A stretch of 64,000 nucleotides of DNA from Perlabentimonas sp034003245 (GTDB lineage Bacteria > Bacteroidota > Bacteroidia > Bacteroidales > Tenuifilaceae). The stretch is from assembly GCA_034003245.1 (NCBI GenBank), contig JAVEYY010000028.1, positions 1-64,000 of the forward strand, given 5' to 3'. This document shows, one piece after another, positions 49,453-58,541 of this stretch (within the stretch, counting starts at the first letter, position 1; each line of letters opens with the position of its first letter). Position numbers and translations under genes: made by a program. The notes below the pieces were generated by a model that did not search any database, was not told the origin of the DNA, and saw only the letters and a program-made list of their open reading frames with translations.

Positions 49453-51408
49453 ATGAAAAGGATTGTACTCACCTTGTATTTAATCATCCTAGCCATTTTG
49501 GGTTTTGGCCAGTCGCAGGGTATATCGTACCAAGCGATACTTATTGACGAGAACCCTCAGCAAATCCCAGGACTCAATATCGAGGGTAATGTTCTGGTGA
49601 ACCACCCGCTAAAGGTTCGGTTTACCATTCTAGATGCAGTTCAAACCATCGATTACCAGGAGGAGCACTCTACCAGCACCGATGGCGGGGGAATGATTAG
49701 TCTGGTTATTGGAACTGGAATACCAACTGCTTCGAGTCCATTTACCTTTACTGAAATTGATTGGGACGGAACGCCTAAATATCTTAAGGTTGATATTAGC
49801 ACAAGCGAAACGGAGGTTTTTTATGTTGATTTCAGCTACCAGCTACTAACCTTTGTGCCCTACGCGTATCACAAGAACATTACTGCAACCGGAACGCTTA
49901 GGGTTGATGACAAGTCCACCCTGCAGGATTTGACCGTAGAGAAGACTACAAACCTTGAGGGGAATGTGGCAGTTAATAATCGCAGCAAAACAGCACTATC
50001 GGGAACCTTGACAGTTGATGAGTCGGCCACTCTGAAAAGCACCCTCGACGTTGCCCAAGCCAGCAACTTTAAAGGCCAAGTAACAATTGATGCCGATGTA
50101 AACGGCGATCAAGCCAACGTGGGAAGTTATCCCTTGAGAGTTAGAGGCAGCAATCAGGGTATTGCTGTTACTGTGGACGGATCGCGAGACAATCAGACCA
50201 ACTTCATGGTGTTTATGGATCAGCAGGGTGTTCAGGGGAGAATTGAAGGTGAATCCATCCAAGAAATTATCTCCGATCCATGGTATTACTTCGAGAATGC
50301 TAAGCTACTCGTTGAAACAGGTGTTGCTGGATCGAACCTAGCCGCAGCTCTATCGGCATCAACGGTTTGTGCAGGTTTAGGTGCTTGCGTAACAGCTCCT
50401 CCCCCCTCCAAAATTATTTTTGGAATTGCACAGGTGGTGGTTCGATTTGCTCAAGTGGTTGCCTATAACGTTTTCAGACATACGAATGCTGGAATTGTTT
50501 ATAAGTCAAAGGGAGCCGATTACGCTGAATTTATTCCTAAGAAAAATCCATCCGAGAGGTTTCTTCCTGGTGATATCGTTGGAATTAAAGGAGGATTTGT
50601 TTCTCGAAGTACAAGGGATGCCGAAAAGGTAATGGTAGTTTCTCGCAGACCAATTGTACTAGGTAATATGCCCAAAGAGGGGGAGGAGAACACTTACGAG
50701 AAGATTGCCTTTATTGGGCAAGTTGAAGTAAGGGTTGAAGGCCCTGTGAATTCTGGTGACTATATTATTCCCAGTGGCAGGGGCGATGGCGTTGGGGTTG
50801 CGGTTTCACCCGATGAGATTAATCTCGAGCAGCTATTACAGGTGGCGGGAGTAGCCTGGTCTGACCTGCAATCCGAAGGCATTGGATATGTTAATCTTGC
50901 CATTGGTCTGTCATCAAACGATGCCGCCCGATTAAGCCTGAAGCAGGAGCTTCGAATTAAGGAGCAGGAGAAAGAGATAAGTAGCCTAAAGCAACAAATC
51001 ACTCAAATGAATAAAGTATTAGCACAGTTACTCCCAAGCTATGCTGATTTAACAGGATACGATGCTTCTAACGAGAATAGTATTGATCCCCTTTGCTCAT
51101 CATCCAACGATAAATCGACCCCAGATCAAACAGACCAGATTGATACAGAGCCTTATCTTCCAGGCGAATATACAGTAGTTTACTACACACCCACTAGGGA
51201 GCAGATTCTCGAGGGAATAGAAATGGCGAAGGATATTTTGCAGCAACAGAGCAAAGGATCTGAGCCAAATCCCCTAATGCAGAAGTTGAACACGGATACC
51301 AACTTCAAGGAATCCTTTGTAGATGAGATTTTGACCTTGGCGCAAAAAGAGATAGATAAGAATTACCAGCGTGATATTAAACGTGGAATTAATGCAGAAA
51401 AATACTAG
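49453..51408 (+). CDS. fibre-like exported protein with peptidase-G2-like region, 651 aa
   Basis: Signal peptide (VLTLYLIILAILGFG), then an N-terminal domain (20-140: ISYQAILIDENPQQIPG, EEHSTSTDGGGMISLVIG, LLTFVPYAYH) typical of Bacteroidota tail-fibre-like surface proteins. Residues 140-230 are short repeats with a TGTLRVDDKSTLQDLTVEKT pattern, like a beta-solenoid stalk. A hydrophobic stretch is at about 290-345. Residues 354-480 (GADYAEFIPK, PGDIVGIKGGFV, VMVVSRRPIVLGN, IAFIGQVEVRVEGPVNSGDY) resemble the peptidase-G2/intramolecular-chaperone domain of phage tail proteins. A coiled coil (about 495-525) and an acidic tail follow. The next gene begins 3 bp after its stop. Confidence 0.72.
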   Translation: MKRIVLTLYLIILAILGFGQSQGISYQAILIDENPQQIPGLNIEGNVLVNHPLKVRFTILDAVQTIDYQEEHSTSTDGGGMISLVIGTGIPTASSPFTFTEIDWDGTPKYLKVDISTSETEVFYVDFSYQLLTFVPYAYHKNITATGTLRVDDKSTLQDLTVEKTTNLEGNVAVNNRSKTALSGTLTVDESATLKSTLDVAQASNFKGQVTIDADVNGDQANVGSYPLRVRGSNQGIAVTVDGSRDNQTNFMVFMDQQGVQGRIEGESIQEIISDPWYYFENAKLLVETGVAGSNLAAALSASTVCAGLGACVTAPPPSKIIFGIAQVVVRFAQVVAYNVFRHTNAGIVYKSKGADYAEFIPKKNPSERFLPGDIVGIKGGFVSRSTRDAEKVMVVSRRPIVLGNMPKEGEENTYEKIAFIGQVEVRVEGPVNSGDYIIPSGRGDGVGVAVSPDEINLEQLLQVAGVAWSDLQSEGIGYVNLAIGLSSNDAARLSLKQELRIKEQEKEISSLKQQITQMNKVLAQLLPSYADLTGYDASNENSIDPLCSSSNDKSTPDQTDQIDTEPYLPGEYTVVYYTPTREQILEGIEMAKDILQQQSKGSEPNPLMQKLNTDTNFKESFVDEILTLAQKEIDKNYQRDIKRGINAEKY

Positions 51409-51410
51409 AG

Positions 51411-53306
51411 ATGAATGATACTAGGATCACATCGCCACGGGCGATAAACGGAAAACTATTGGTTCAAGCTATCCTTATCGCGATTTTGGCTATATCCTGT
51501 GGTGAGGATGATGGTATTTTCCTCCCCCCAAAGGTTCTAACAGCATCCATCGATCAAATAACAGCCACCTCGGCTCAGGTAGGCGGTAATGTTACCGACG
51601 ATGGTGGAGCAACGGTAACCGAGCGTGGGGTTTACTGGGGAACTTCATCAAACCCAGAATTAACAGGAACAAAACTGGTTGTTGGCAATGGGTTGGGAAT
51701 ATATTACGAAACCATATCTGGCCTCAGCCCCGGCGAAAAGTACTTTGTGAAAGCATTTGCCACAAACAGCAAAGGGGTTACCTACGGCAACGAAACATTT
51801 TTTACCACAACTATTAGCTTTCCGCAAGTTGTCACGGCTAATCCAGAACCACTCTCAACTACATCGGTTTTGGTTGGGGGCGAGGTTACCAGCGATGGTG
51901 GTTTTGAGGTTTCCGAAAGGGGAATTTTCCTGAGCACTTCGCCAAACTCTCAAAACACGGGTAAAAAAGAGATTTTAGGAAATGGTATTGGTGCTTTTTC
52001 GCACACGCTCAACAATCTGGTGCAAGGTGCCACCTACTATACGCGGGCTTATGCCAAGAATATTAAGGGTTTTGCTTATGGCGATGAGATTGCTTATACA
52101 ACTACAATGGTTGAGCCTTCGGTAATTACAGGGCATTCGCAGGATATTACTACAACTTCTGTTACAATAAACGGTGAGATTACCTCAAGCGGAGGAACAA
52201 CAATTACCAGCAAAGGTTTTTACTTGAGTTCTCAAACCGATGCTCAAACTAATGGAACCCAAATTATTGTTGATGGAGAAGGGGTGACATTCCAAAAACT
52301 AATTGAAAGTCTTTCACCAGGGAAAATCTATTACTACACTGCTTTTGCCTCCAACAGCGTAGGTACTGGCTATGGAGTTGAGTTAAGTTTTACCACACAG
52401 GGCAATGCCCCCGATGCGGTAACCGATGGATACGATGATTTAGGAACCAGCTCCGTTTCGTTGCGCGGGTTGGTTAATGCAAATAAGCTTTCCACCACAG
52501 TTCGGTTCGAGTATGGAACCTCAAGTAGCTATGGTTCATCCATAAATGCTGCTCAAAATCCTGTATCTGATAATGATGTTGAGGTTACAGCGGCCGTTTC
52601 TGGTCTTTCGCCCAATACAACCTATCACTTTAGAGTTGTGGCCGAGAATGAGTTGGGCACTTCCTACGGGAAAGACACTACTTTTACAACCGTAATTACT
52701 GGTATAACTGGAACTGTTTCCGATGCTGATGGCAATTCGTATGGAACAGTTGGCATTGGTTATCAGTACTGGACAACTAGCAACCTAAGGACAACCAAGT
52801 TAAACGATGGAGTTCCCATTGAACTTGTCGAAAAGGATTCCCTTTGGCGATTATTGGCTACACCAGGCTTTAGTTGGTATGATAATGATTCCCTTTTTGC
52901 TGCCAACAATGTGTATGGCGCACTGTACAATTGGCCATCCATTACATCGGGTAAGCTTTGTCCAGCCGGATGGCGAGTTCCTTCTTCCAACGATGTTGCG
53001 AAGTTAATGGATTACCTAGGAAGTTCCAGTGTTGCCGGCGGCTTACTTAAAACCACAGGAACCAGCCAGTGGCAAAGTCCAAATGCTGAGGCCACCAACG
53101 AGTTTGGTTTCAACGCTCGACCAGCTGGTAAGCGCGATTACGATGGATTGTTCGATTTTATTGGCCTTGAGGCCAACTGGTGGACTACAACCGATTACAG
53201 CACACATACAGCATCGTATTTTTATGTGCAGTATAATTATGGCAATGCCTATCAGGCCTACATCAACAAAAGAACAGGTTTATCTGTTCGTTGTGTAAAA
53301 GATTAA
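51411..53306 (+). CDS. FISUMP-domain lipoprotein with four Fn3-like repeats
   Basis: A 631-aa predicted surface lipoprotein (VQAILIAILAISC, lipobox Cys30, then GEDDG). Four beta-sandwich repeats of about 95 residues (40-430) each carry a TSAQVGGNVTDDGGATVTER-type start and a YFVKAFATNSKGVTYG-type end. The C-terminal 190 residues are a Fibrobacter succinogenes major paralogous (FISUMP) domain: IGYQYWTTSNLRTTKLNDG, WPSITSGKLCPAGWRVPSSN, WWTTTDYS, GLSVRCVKD. It is 3 bp downstream of the fibre-like gene and 1 bp upstream of the LuxE-like gene, so certainly one operon. Likely an adhesin or binding protein. Confidence 0.85.
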   Translation: MNDTRITSPRAINGKLLVQAILIAILAISCGEDDGIFLPPKVLTASIDQITATSAQVGGNVTDDGGATVTERGVYWGTSSNPELTGTKLVVGNGLGIYYETISGLSPGEKYFVKAFATNSKGVTYGNETFFTTTISFPQVVTANPEPLSTTSVLVGGEVTSDGGFEVSERGIFLSTSPNSQNTGKKEILGNGIGAFSHTLNNLVQGATYYTRAYAKNIKGFAYGDEIAYTTTMVEPSVITGHSQDITTTSVTINGEITSSGGTTITSKGFYLSSQTDAQTNGTQIIVDGEGVTFQKLIESLSPGKIYYYTAFASNSVGTGYGVELSFTTQGNAPDAVTDGYDDLGTSSVSLRGLVNANKLSTTVRFEYGTSSSYGSSINAAQNPVSDNDVEVTAAVSGLSPNTTYHFRVVAENELGTSYGKDTTFTTVITGITGTVSDADGNSYGTVGIGYQYWTTSNLRTTKLNDGVPIELVEKDSLWRLLATPGFSWYDNDSLFAANNVYGALYNWPSITSGKLCPAGWRVPSSNDVAKLMDYLGSSSVAGGLLKTTGTSQWQSPNAEATNEFGFNARPAGKRDYDGLFDFIGLEANWWTTTDYSTHTASYFYVQYNYGNAYQAYINKRTGLSVRCVKD

Positions 53307-53307
53307 A

Positions 53308-54306
53308 ATGGGAATAGAGCAAAGCATGGGAGAAATCGAACAGCGGATATTTGAGGTTGATGAGCGCAGTTTTGAGCAGCTTGCGCTTGAAGTTTTTCAA
53401 TATCAAGCACAACACAACGAGGTGTATAGGAGGTATATCGAGCTTCTCAAAATCGATTATTCCTCAATTAGTAAAATTGATGAGATTCCTTTTTTACCCA
53501 TTTCGCTTTTTAAAACGCATACTGTTTATGCTGGTGTTGGTGCACCCGAGGCAACATTCTCGAGTAGTGGTACCACAGGTGTCGAAACCAGTAAGCACAA
53601 TGTAGCCAAACTAAGTGTTTACGAGACAAGTTTTCTCAATGGGTTTAAGCTGTTTTATGGAAATCCCAAGGATTACTGTATACTTGCCCTACTACCATCC
53701 TATCTCGAACGCCAGGGCTCCTCGCTTGTGTACATGGTTCAACGGTTAATCGAGGAGAGCGGGCATAAGAGTAGTGGATTCTTTCTGAACAATCATGACG
53801 AGTTAGTTCGCATTTTGCTTGAGCAGGAAAAGATTAACCAACCCACTGTTGTAGTTGGGGTTACATTTGCCCTACTCGACTTGGCAAATCGATTTACACT
53901 TAATCTGAGCAACACAGTTGTGATGGAGACGGGTGGTATGAAGGGGCGAGGCAAAGAGTTGGTTCGCAGCGATATGCATGATATACTTAAGAAGTCATTG
54001 GGAATTAAATCGGTGCACTCGGAGTATGGAATGACAGAACTGCTCTCGCAGGCATACTCTAAGGGCGATGGTATCTTTGAAACTCCTCCCTGGATGAAAG
54101 TGCTAACCCGAGACCCTTACGATCCTTTTTCCCTCATGTCTTTTGGCCAATCGGGCGCAATTAATGTAATCGATTTGGCAAATATTTACTCCTGCTCATT
54201 TATTCAAACCGATGATTTAGGTATGGTTTACCCAAATGGCACATTCGCGATTTTGGGACGCATGGATGGTAGTCAGATTAGGGGTTGCAACCTGCTAGTG
54301 CTATAA
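53308..54306 (+). CDS. LuxE/PaaK-like acyl-protein synthetase
   Basis: A 332-aa cytoplasmic protein related to LuxE acyl-protein synthetases and PaaK-type adenylating ligases. The nucleotide-binding loop is FSSSGTTGVETSKH (about 84-97); further conserved points are ETGGMKGRGKELVR and SEYGMTELLSQAYS (the adenylate-forming core) and the C-terminal DDLGMVYPNG. It would activate a carboxylic acid and pass it to a thiol or lipid carrier. It is immediately downstream (1-bp gap) of the FISUMP lipoprotein. Such genes in Bacteroidota often lie in cell-surface or fatty-acid-derived pigment loci; the acyl substrate here is not evident. Confidence 0.8.
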   Translation: MGIEQSMGEIEQRIFEVDERSFEQLALEVFQYQAQHNEVYRRYIELLKIDYSSISKIDEIPFLPISLFKTHTVYAGVGAPEATFSSSGTTGVETSKHNVAKLSVYETSFLNGFKLFYGNPKDYCILALLPSYLERQGSSLVYMVQRLIEESGHKSSGFFLNNHDELVRILLEQEKINQPTVVVGVTFALLDLANRFTLNLSNTVVMETGGMKGRGKELVRSDMHDILKKSLGIKSVHSEYGMTELLSQAYSKGDGIFETPPWMKVLTRDPYDPFSLMSFGQSGAINVIDLANIYSCSFIQTDDLGMVYPNGTFAILGRMDGSQIRGCNLLVL

Positions 54307-54310
54307 AAAA

Positions 54311-54336
54311 CCGCTGCCGGCAATTGCCGGCAGCGG
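54311..54336 (-). terminator. perfect 26-bp palindrome, minus-strand terminator
   Basis: CCGCTGCCGGCAA followed by its exact reverse complement. On the minus strand TTTTTT follows, so it would end the cysteine-peptidase transcript; it starts 5 bp after the LuxE-like stop and may also act on the plus strand. Confidence 0.8.
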
Positions 54337-54387
54337 AAACCTAAAAAACCATGAAAAAGCACGTAGACCTTTGCAGGTACACTATGC

Positions 54388-55584
54388 TTATCGCTTTATG
54401 CCCAACTTTTTGGCTATTGCTTTGGGTAAAGCATCTTTATGCACCATGATGGCCACAGTTTTTTCGCGAACAAACTGCTCCGACATGTGCAAATATCCTT
54501 TGTAAATATTGGTTGTTCCCCACGAATTCTTGGTGATATAGTAAGGAGTACCGTTCTGATCCTTCGAGGTACCCACAAGGTGCATAAGGTGATCGTCGGT
54601 GGTAATAAAGTTGTCGAAAGTTTTTTGTCTCATTTCCTGGGTTACCTTTACCTCAGGCACAATGGATTTAAAGCTGTAGATCTCATCCAGCAACTTATCG
54701 GCTGGAACATCGGCCCACTTGGCCTGCTCGCTATCGGCCATCTCATCAATCTTAATAACCGGAAGAACAGCAAGTCCTTTCTTGTGCGCAAATCCCTTTT
54801 CGCTTACATCCCCATCCCAGCATACAGAGTATCCATTTGCAATGGAGTGGTTTATCACCTCCATCAGCTCGTCAATTGGTAGATTGTAGTATAGCTTATG
54901 CGCCCAGTTGTCGGGGATTTCAAGCACAATCGGCTGGTAGAAAGGGTGGTGTGAGTAGGAGGTTATTTCGATATAGTTATCCGGATCGATTCCCATCTCC
55001 TTAGCAAACGAGGCGGGCGAGTAACTTTTATTCTGATACGAATAAGTGGTTGGCGACACTCCAAAGTAGGCATTAAGTACACCATCGATGGCTGGTTGCC
55101 ATGCAGTGCTTAACTTGCGGTTGCGGTTTTTTACCACGGCTTCAACCATTCCTGTTAAAACACTCTCGAGTTCTGAGTGAACATGAACATCCTCACCGTA
55201 GTTTCTACCGTTAAAAACACTTTCGGGAACTAGGCCGTGGCTTTTTATCACGTCCATTACGTTGTGGGCTTGACCGCCCTGACCAAAGTTGTTGGTTCCA
55301 TGAAAACGTACATACCTCTCGGCTTTGTTGGCATACGAATGTTTTACAAAAAACATGGGCGACAGAATAACTTCGGGTTTTCCCATGCGGATTAGCTCCG
55401 TTTCCAGAAACGATGTGGTGGCGTAACTCCAGCATGTTCCAGTTCGTTGCTGATCTTTAACGGGCGAGGTTTTAATCTCCTTAGTCACCTCAAATTGATA
55501 TCCTGTTTCGTTTTGCGCCATTACGCTAAGCTGCGACAGAGCAAAAACCATTAGAAGAAAGGGTAGTAACATTATTCTTTTCAT
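54388..55584 (-). CDS. bleomycin-hydrolase-like C1 cysteine peptidase, exported
   Basis: A 398-aa papain-fold aminopeptidase (PepC/BLMH type, C1B). Catalytic residues are Cys51 (QQRTGTCWSYATTSFLE), His335 (TDDHLMHLVGT) and Asn353 (ITKNSWGT). Unlike cytoplasmic PepC it has a signal peptide (LLPFLLMVFALSQLSVMA), a feature usual for Bacteroidota members, so it probably works in the periplasm or outside. I chose ATG 55584; ATG 55596 would add four residues. It is convergent with the LuxE-like gene. Confidence 0.9.
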   Translation of the reverse strand: MKRIMLLPFLLMVFALSQLSVMAQNETGYQFEVTKEIKTSPVKDQQRTGTCWSYATTSFLETELIRMGKPEVILSPMFFVKHSYANKAERYVRFHGTNNFGQGGQAHNVMDVIKSHGLVPESVFNGRNYGEDVHVHSELESVLTGMVEAVVKNRNRKLSTAWQPAIDGVLNAYFGVSPTTYSYQNKSYSPASFAKEMGIDPDNYIEITSYSHHPFYQPIVLEIPDNWAHKLYYNLPIDELMEVINHSIANGYSVCWDGDVSEKGFAHKKGLAVLPVIKIDEMADSEQAKWADVPADKLLDEIYSFKSIVPEVKVTQEMRQKTFDNFITTDDHLMHLVGTSKDQNGTPYYITKNSWGTTNIYKGYLHMSEQFVREKTVAIMVHKDALPKAIAKKLGIKR

Positions 55585-55919
55585 ACCAATTTCCATTTCG
55601 TGTATTCTATTGATTTATTTCCTCCCCAAAAGTTTAAACCGAAGTGATTATTTTTCCTAATCTTGATTGTTTGGCGAACATTGTAGGCCAAAAAACAATT
55701 TATTATTATGTAATTATTCTATAACATAAAGAATTAATTTGCTTTTTCTAATTTTTTTGGTTTTAAAATGTACCTTTATTTCAGCATCGTTCCCAAATTA
55801 AGCACTGGTAAAAATATTGGTCAAATTGAACATCCGATTAAACAATTGTTTATATTGCGCCCTGTTTTTACAGTGCAAAACCTAAAATCAACTCGATTAA
55901 GAACCTAAAATTCAATTGT
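55585..55919. other. 335-bp AT-rich intergenic region with divergent promoters
   Basis: Separates the cysteine peptidase (minus) from the FadL-type gene (plus). TACCTTTA at 55771-55778 and TATATTGC at 55851-55858 are imperfect -7 boxes on the plus strand. No RNA gene or open frame recognised. Confidence 0.45.
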
Positions 55920-57293
55920 ATGAGAAGAAAAGTTGTTAGTGTTTTAGCTGCATTATGTATGCCAGCGATCCTGTTTGCAGGAGGTCTTGTTACAAATACA
56001 AATCAAAGCGCCAGCTTTATCCGTATGCCCGCCCTTGATGCTATTATTGGGGTTGAGGGTGTTTACTACAACCCTGCCGGATTGGTGAAACTTGAGAATG
56101 GACTTTATGTGTCCCTGAGTAACCAAATCGTTAATCAGAAGAGGAACGTAAGTAGTACTTTCCCTACTTTAAACAATGGTGATTACGAGGGGATTGTTAA
56201 AGCGCCTCTTTTCCCAAGTGCCTTTGTCGCCTATAAAGCAGACAAATTTGTTTTTTCTTTTGCGTTTAACCCTATTGGTGGTGGTGGCGGAGCAGAGTAC
56301 GGTAGTGGTTTACCCTCATTTGAAACTATGGTTTCGCAATTGCCAGCTCTGGTTTCTGGTTTTGGTATTCCTACAACAGCCTATAGTTTAGATATCTTCT
56401 TCAAAGGAAGTTCCACCTATTTTGGATATCAAGGGGGCGTTAGCTATGCCGTTACTGATGCAATAGGTGTTTTTGGAGGCGTAAGGTATGTAACTGCTAG
56501 TAATACATATTCTGGTAATATTAACGATATCATGATCAACCCACAGCATCCACTAGTTAATCCCACAGGAGGGATGATGCTTGCCAGTTCATTCTTTACA
56601 GCTATTGGACAACCAGTTTATGCAGCAATGACCTCTGATGCTGAGGTGGATGTAGTGCAGAAAGGTTCTGGTGTAACACCAATCCTTGGCCTAAGCGTTA
56701 TAGCTTCAGAAAAGTTAAACTTTGGGTTAAAGTATGAGTTTAAAACTAAAATGGAGCTTACAACTGAGACAAAGGTGGACGGTACTGGGCAATTCCCCGA
56801 TGGAGAAGTTGTGCCTAACGATATGCCTGCAATGTTAACTTTCGGTATTGGTTATAAACCCATCGAAAAACTTTCGCTTTCAGGTGGATTCCACTACTAC
56901 TTCGACAAGTCGGCCAATTACGGTAAAAAGATTGGAGGGGCATTTGTTGAGAATAGCGAGGTGATTGACAATAACTTCTGGGAAGCAGCCTTTGGACTGG
57001 AGTACATGATTACCGATAAGATTTTTGCCAGCGCAGGTTGTCTGCTCACCAAAACTGGGGTTAACGACAAGTACCAAAGCGATATGAGCCATAGCTTAAA
57101 TACAAATTCTGTAGGATTAGGTGGCAAGTACCTCGTAACGGAGAACTTGGGTGTTAACATTGGTTTTATGACCACCATGTACAAGGAATACAAAAAGGAT
57201 TATGCCGCTGTTGCACCAGCAACACCAGCATACAGCGAAACCTACAACCGCTCAAATATGGTTATTGCGTTGGGAATAGATTACAAATTCTAG
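55920..57293 (+). CDS. FadL/OmpP1/TodX-family outer-membrane porin
   Basis: A 457-aa outer-membrane transporter for hydrophobic compounds. A signal peptide (AALCMPAILFAGG) is followed by the N-terminal hatch (NQSASFIRMPALDAIIGVEG, VYYNPAGL, where NPAG is the family hallmark) and a 14-strand barrel ending in SNMVIALGIDYKF. It is typical of the Bacteroidota OmpP1 group. No fatty-acid genes adjoin. It is monocistronic, ended by the terminator at 57319-57355. Confidence 0.9.
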   Translation: MRRKVVSVLAALCMPAILFAGGLVTNTNQSASFIRMPALDAIIGVEGVYYNPAGLVKLENGLYVSLSNQIVNQKRNVSSTFPTLNNGDYEGIVKAPLFPSAFVAYKADKFVFSFAFNPIGGGGGAEYGSGLPSFETMVSQLPALVSGFGIPTTAYSLDIFFKGSSTYFGYQGGVSYAVTDAIGVFGGVRYVTASNTYSGNINDIMINPQHPLVNPTGGMMLASSFFTAIGQPVYAAMTSDAEVDVVQKGSGVTPILGLSVIASEKLNFGLKYEFKTKMELTTETKVDGTGQFPDGEVVPNDMPAMLTFGIGYKPIEKLSLSGGFHYYFDKSANYGKKIGGAFVENSEVIDNNFWEAAFGLEYMITDKIFASAGCLLTKTGVNDKYQSDMSHSLNTNSVGLGGKYLVTENLGVNIGFMTTMYKEYKKDYAAVAPATPAYSETYNRSNMVIALGIDYKF

Positions 57294-57318
57294 TAAACAA
57301 TAATTAAGATTTGAATTA

Positions 57319-57355
57319 TGAAGTGGACTGGGAGAAATCCCGGTCCACTTTTTTT
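57319..57355 (+). terminator. terminator of the FadL-type gene
   Basis: AAGTGGACTGGG, loop, CCCGGTCCACTTTTTTT: a stem with one mismatch and seven Ts. Confidence 0.85.
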
Positions 57356-57371
57356 GCGTGAGACCAAAATA

Positions 57372-57402
57372 AAAAACAGCAGCCGATTTGGCTGCTGTTC
57401 TT
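57372..57402 (-). terminator. hairpin serving convergent genes
   Basis: AACAGCAGCC, GATTT, GGCTGCTGTT: a perfect 10-bp stem with an A-run on its left that becomes a T-run on the minus strand, downstream of the SiaC-like gene at 57422. Confidence 0.8.
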
Positions 57403-57421
57403 ATTGCTGTAATATTTTGGC

Positions 57422-57826
57422 TTAATGATTTATTTCTACGTAGTTAAGTTTAACATTGGCCATCTCGGAGAGCTCCTCGCCAGCCTCACGCAGCTCATCG
57501 TCGTCCTCGTCGAAGTACCAGTATATTTTAATGGGTACTCCTGCTCGTTGAATTTCGCTAAGAACAAGTATTATATCGTAAATGAATTTTGCTGAGGAGC
57601 TGTTAAAGTAGATGTACTTAAACTTAAAGTTGAACACCTGCGAATCGTCGGCAGGTTTTGATTTTAGATACCACTCCTTAAACCGCTCGAGCCATTGAAG
57701 CAGGGGATAGTAGAAATCGCGGGCATTCTCGGGGCGAGAGTAGCCGCTTATTTCAAGAGAAAATTCCTTGGGCGAGAAAAAAACCCGAGGAGTGACACTT
57801 GTTCCTTCTATTCGGAGGGTATCCAT
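57422..57826 (-). CDS. SiaC-family regulatory phosphoprotein (DUF1987), copy A
   Basis: A 134-aa DUF1987 protein. VTPRVFFSPKEFSLEISGYS, RPENARDFYYPLLQWL, FKYIYFNSSSAKFIYDIILVL and IKIYWYFDEDDDELREAGEE are the family landmarks. In Pseudomonas SiaC is phosphorylated by SiaB and activates the diguanylate cyclase SiaD. The Ser-rich NSSSAKF stretch is the probable phosphoacceptor region. It is about half identical by eye to copy B at 58114 and has its own -7 box, so it is a separate unit. No diguanylate cyclase is visible. Confidence 0.85.
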   Translation of the reverse strand: MDTLRIEGTSVTPRVFFSPKEFSLEISGYSRPENARDFYYPLLQWLERFKEWYLKSKPADDSQVFNFKFKYIYFNSSSAKFIYDIILVLSEIQRAGVPIKIYWYFDEDDDELREAGEELSEMANVKLNYVEINH

Positions 57827-57850
57827 AGGTTATAGGGAGTGTTTGCGCTC

Positions 57851-57858
57851 CAAATATA
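57851..57858 (-). promoter_or_regulatory. -7 promoter box TATATTTG of SiaC copy A
   Basis: A perfect TAnnTTTG on the minus strand, 24 bp before the ATG at 57826. Confidence 0.6.
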
Positions 57859-58059
57859 CTCAAAAACAGTAAAAAAAATCACTCCTTGACAGATGTCCTT
57901 TCAGACAATTTTGGCGAAATGAATTTTTTTATTGACGAACGTATCAAAATAATTGACGTACGGAGCTTCAATAATTGGATAGATTTAACACAACCTATTA
58001 TAGAGAAAGTGGATGTTGCTGATTTAATTCTTTAATCTTCAAGCCTTTAATGGCGCAAA

Positions 58060-58100
58060 AAAAAGAGAGTTCCCATTAAAAATGGAAACTCTCAATAGGT
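58060..58100 (-). terminator. terminator of the SiaB-SiaC copy B unit
   Basis: On the minus strand GAGAGTTTCCAT, loop, ATGGGAACTCTC and eight Ts; one mismatch. Confidence 0.85.
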
Positions 58101-58113
58101 CTCAGGGTTAAAT

Positions 58114-58524
58114 TTAGGGAACGTATGGTATAAAGTTAAAGTTGTATCCAAGCATGTCCGATATCTCTTCGCCCGATTCAAATATCTCGTCATCACCCTC
58201 CTCGTAGTACCAGTTTACCTCAACCTCGTTCCCCTTCGACATAAACTTCATAAACTCCAAAAGGATATCGAGCAGGAATTTGGAAGATGCAGAATTGAAG
58301 TAGGTCATCTTTAGGTTAAGAGTGAGCAGGCTCTTACTAAAGTCGATATTCTTACTAAGAACTAAGTCGTTGTAATCTTCAAGCCATTTGAGAATGGGTT
58401 TGTAAAAACCAATCACATTTTCGGGTCGTGAAAAGCCAGAGATCTCAAAAAGGCTTTTGTTTGGGTCGAAATGTACTCGTGGTGTAAACTCTGTTGGTTC
58501 AATATGTAGTGGTTCCATAGCCAA
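58114..58524 (-). CDS. SiaC-family regulatory phosphoprotein (DUF1987), copy B
   Basis: A 136-aa DUF1987 protein: FTPRVHFDPNKSLFEISGFS, RPENVIGFYKPILKWLEDYN, LKMTYFNSASSKFLLDILLEF, VEVNWYYEEGDDEIFESGEE. The NSASSKF element corresponds to NSSSAKF in copy A. It lies 17 bp downstream of the SiaB-like kinase on the same strand and is followed by a terminator, so kinase and this copy form a two-gene unit. It is probably the kinase's substrate. Confidence 0.86.
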   Translation of the reverse strand: MAMEPLHIEPTEFTPRVHFDPNKSLFEISGFSRPENVIGFYKPILKWLEDYNDLVLSKNIDFSKSLLTLNLKMTYFNSASSKFLLDILLEFMKFMSKGNEVEVNWYYEEGDDEIFESGEEISDMLGYNFNFIPYVP

Positions 58525-58541
58525 GCGTACTTTAATTGAGG

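Noticed and set aside
57919..58035. 38-codon plus-strand frame between the two SiaC genes
   Set aside because: Short, AT-rich, opposite to its neighbours, no recognisable motif; could be a real small protein but there is no support.
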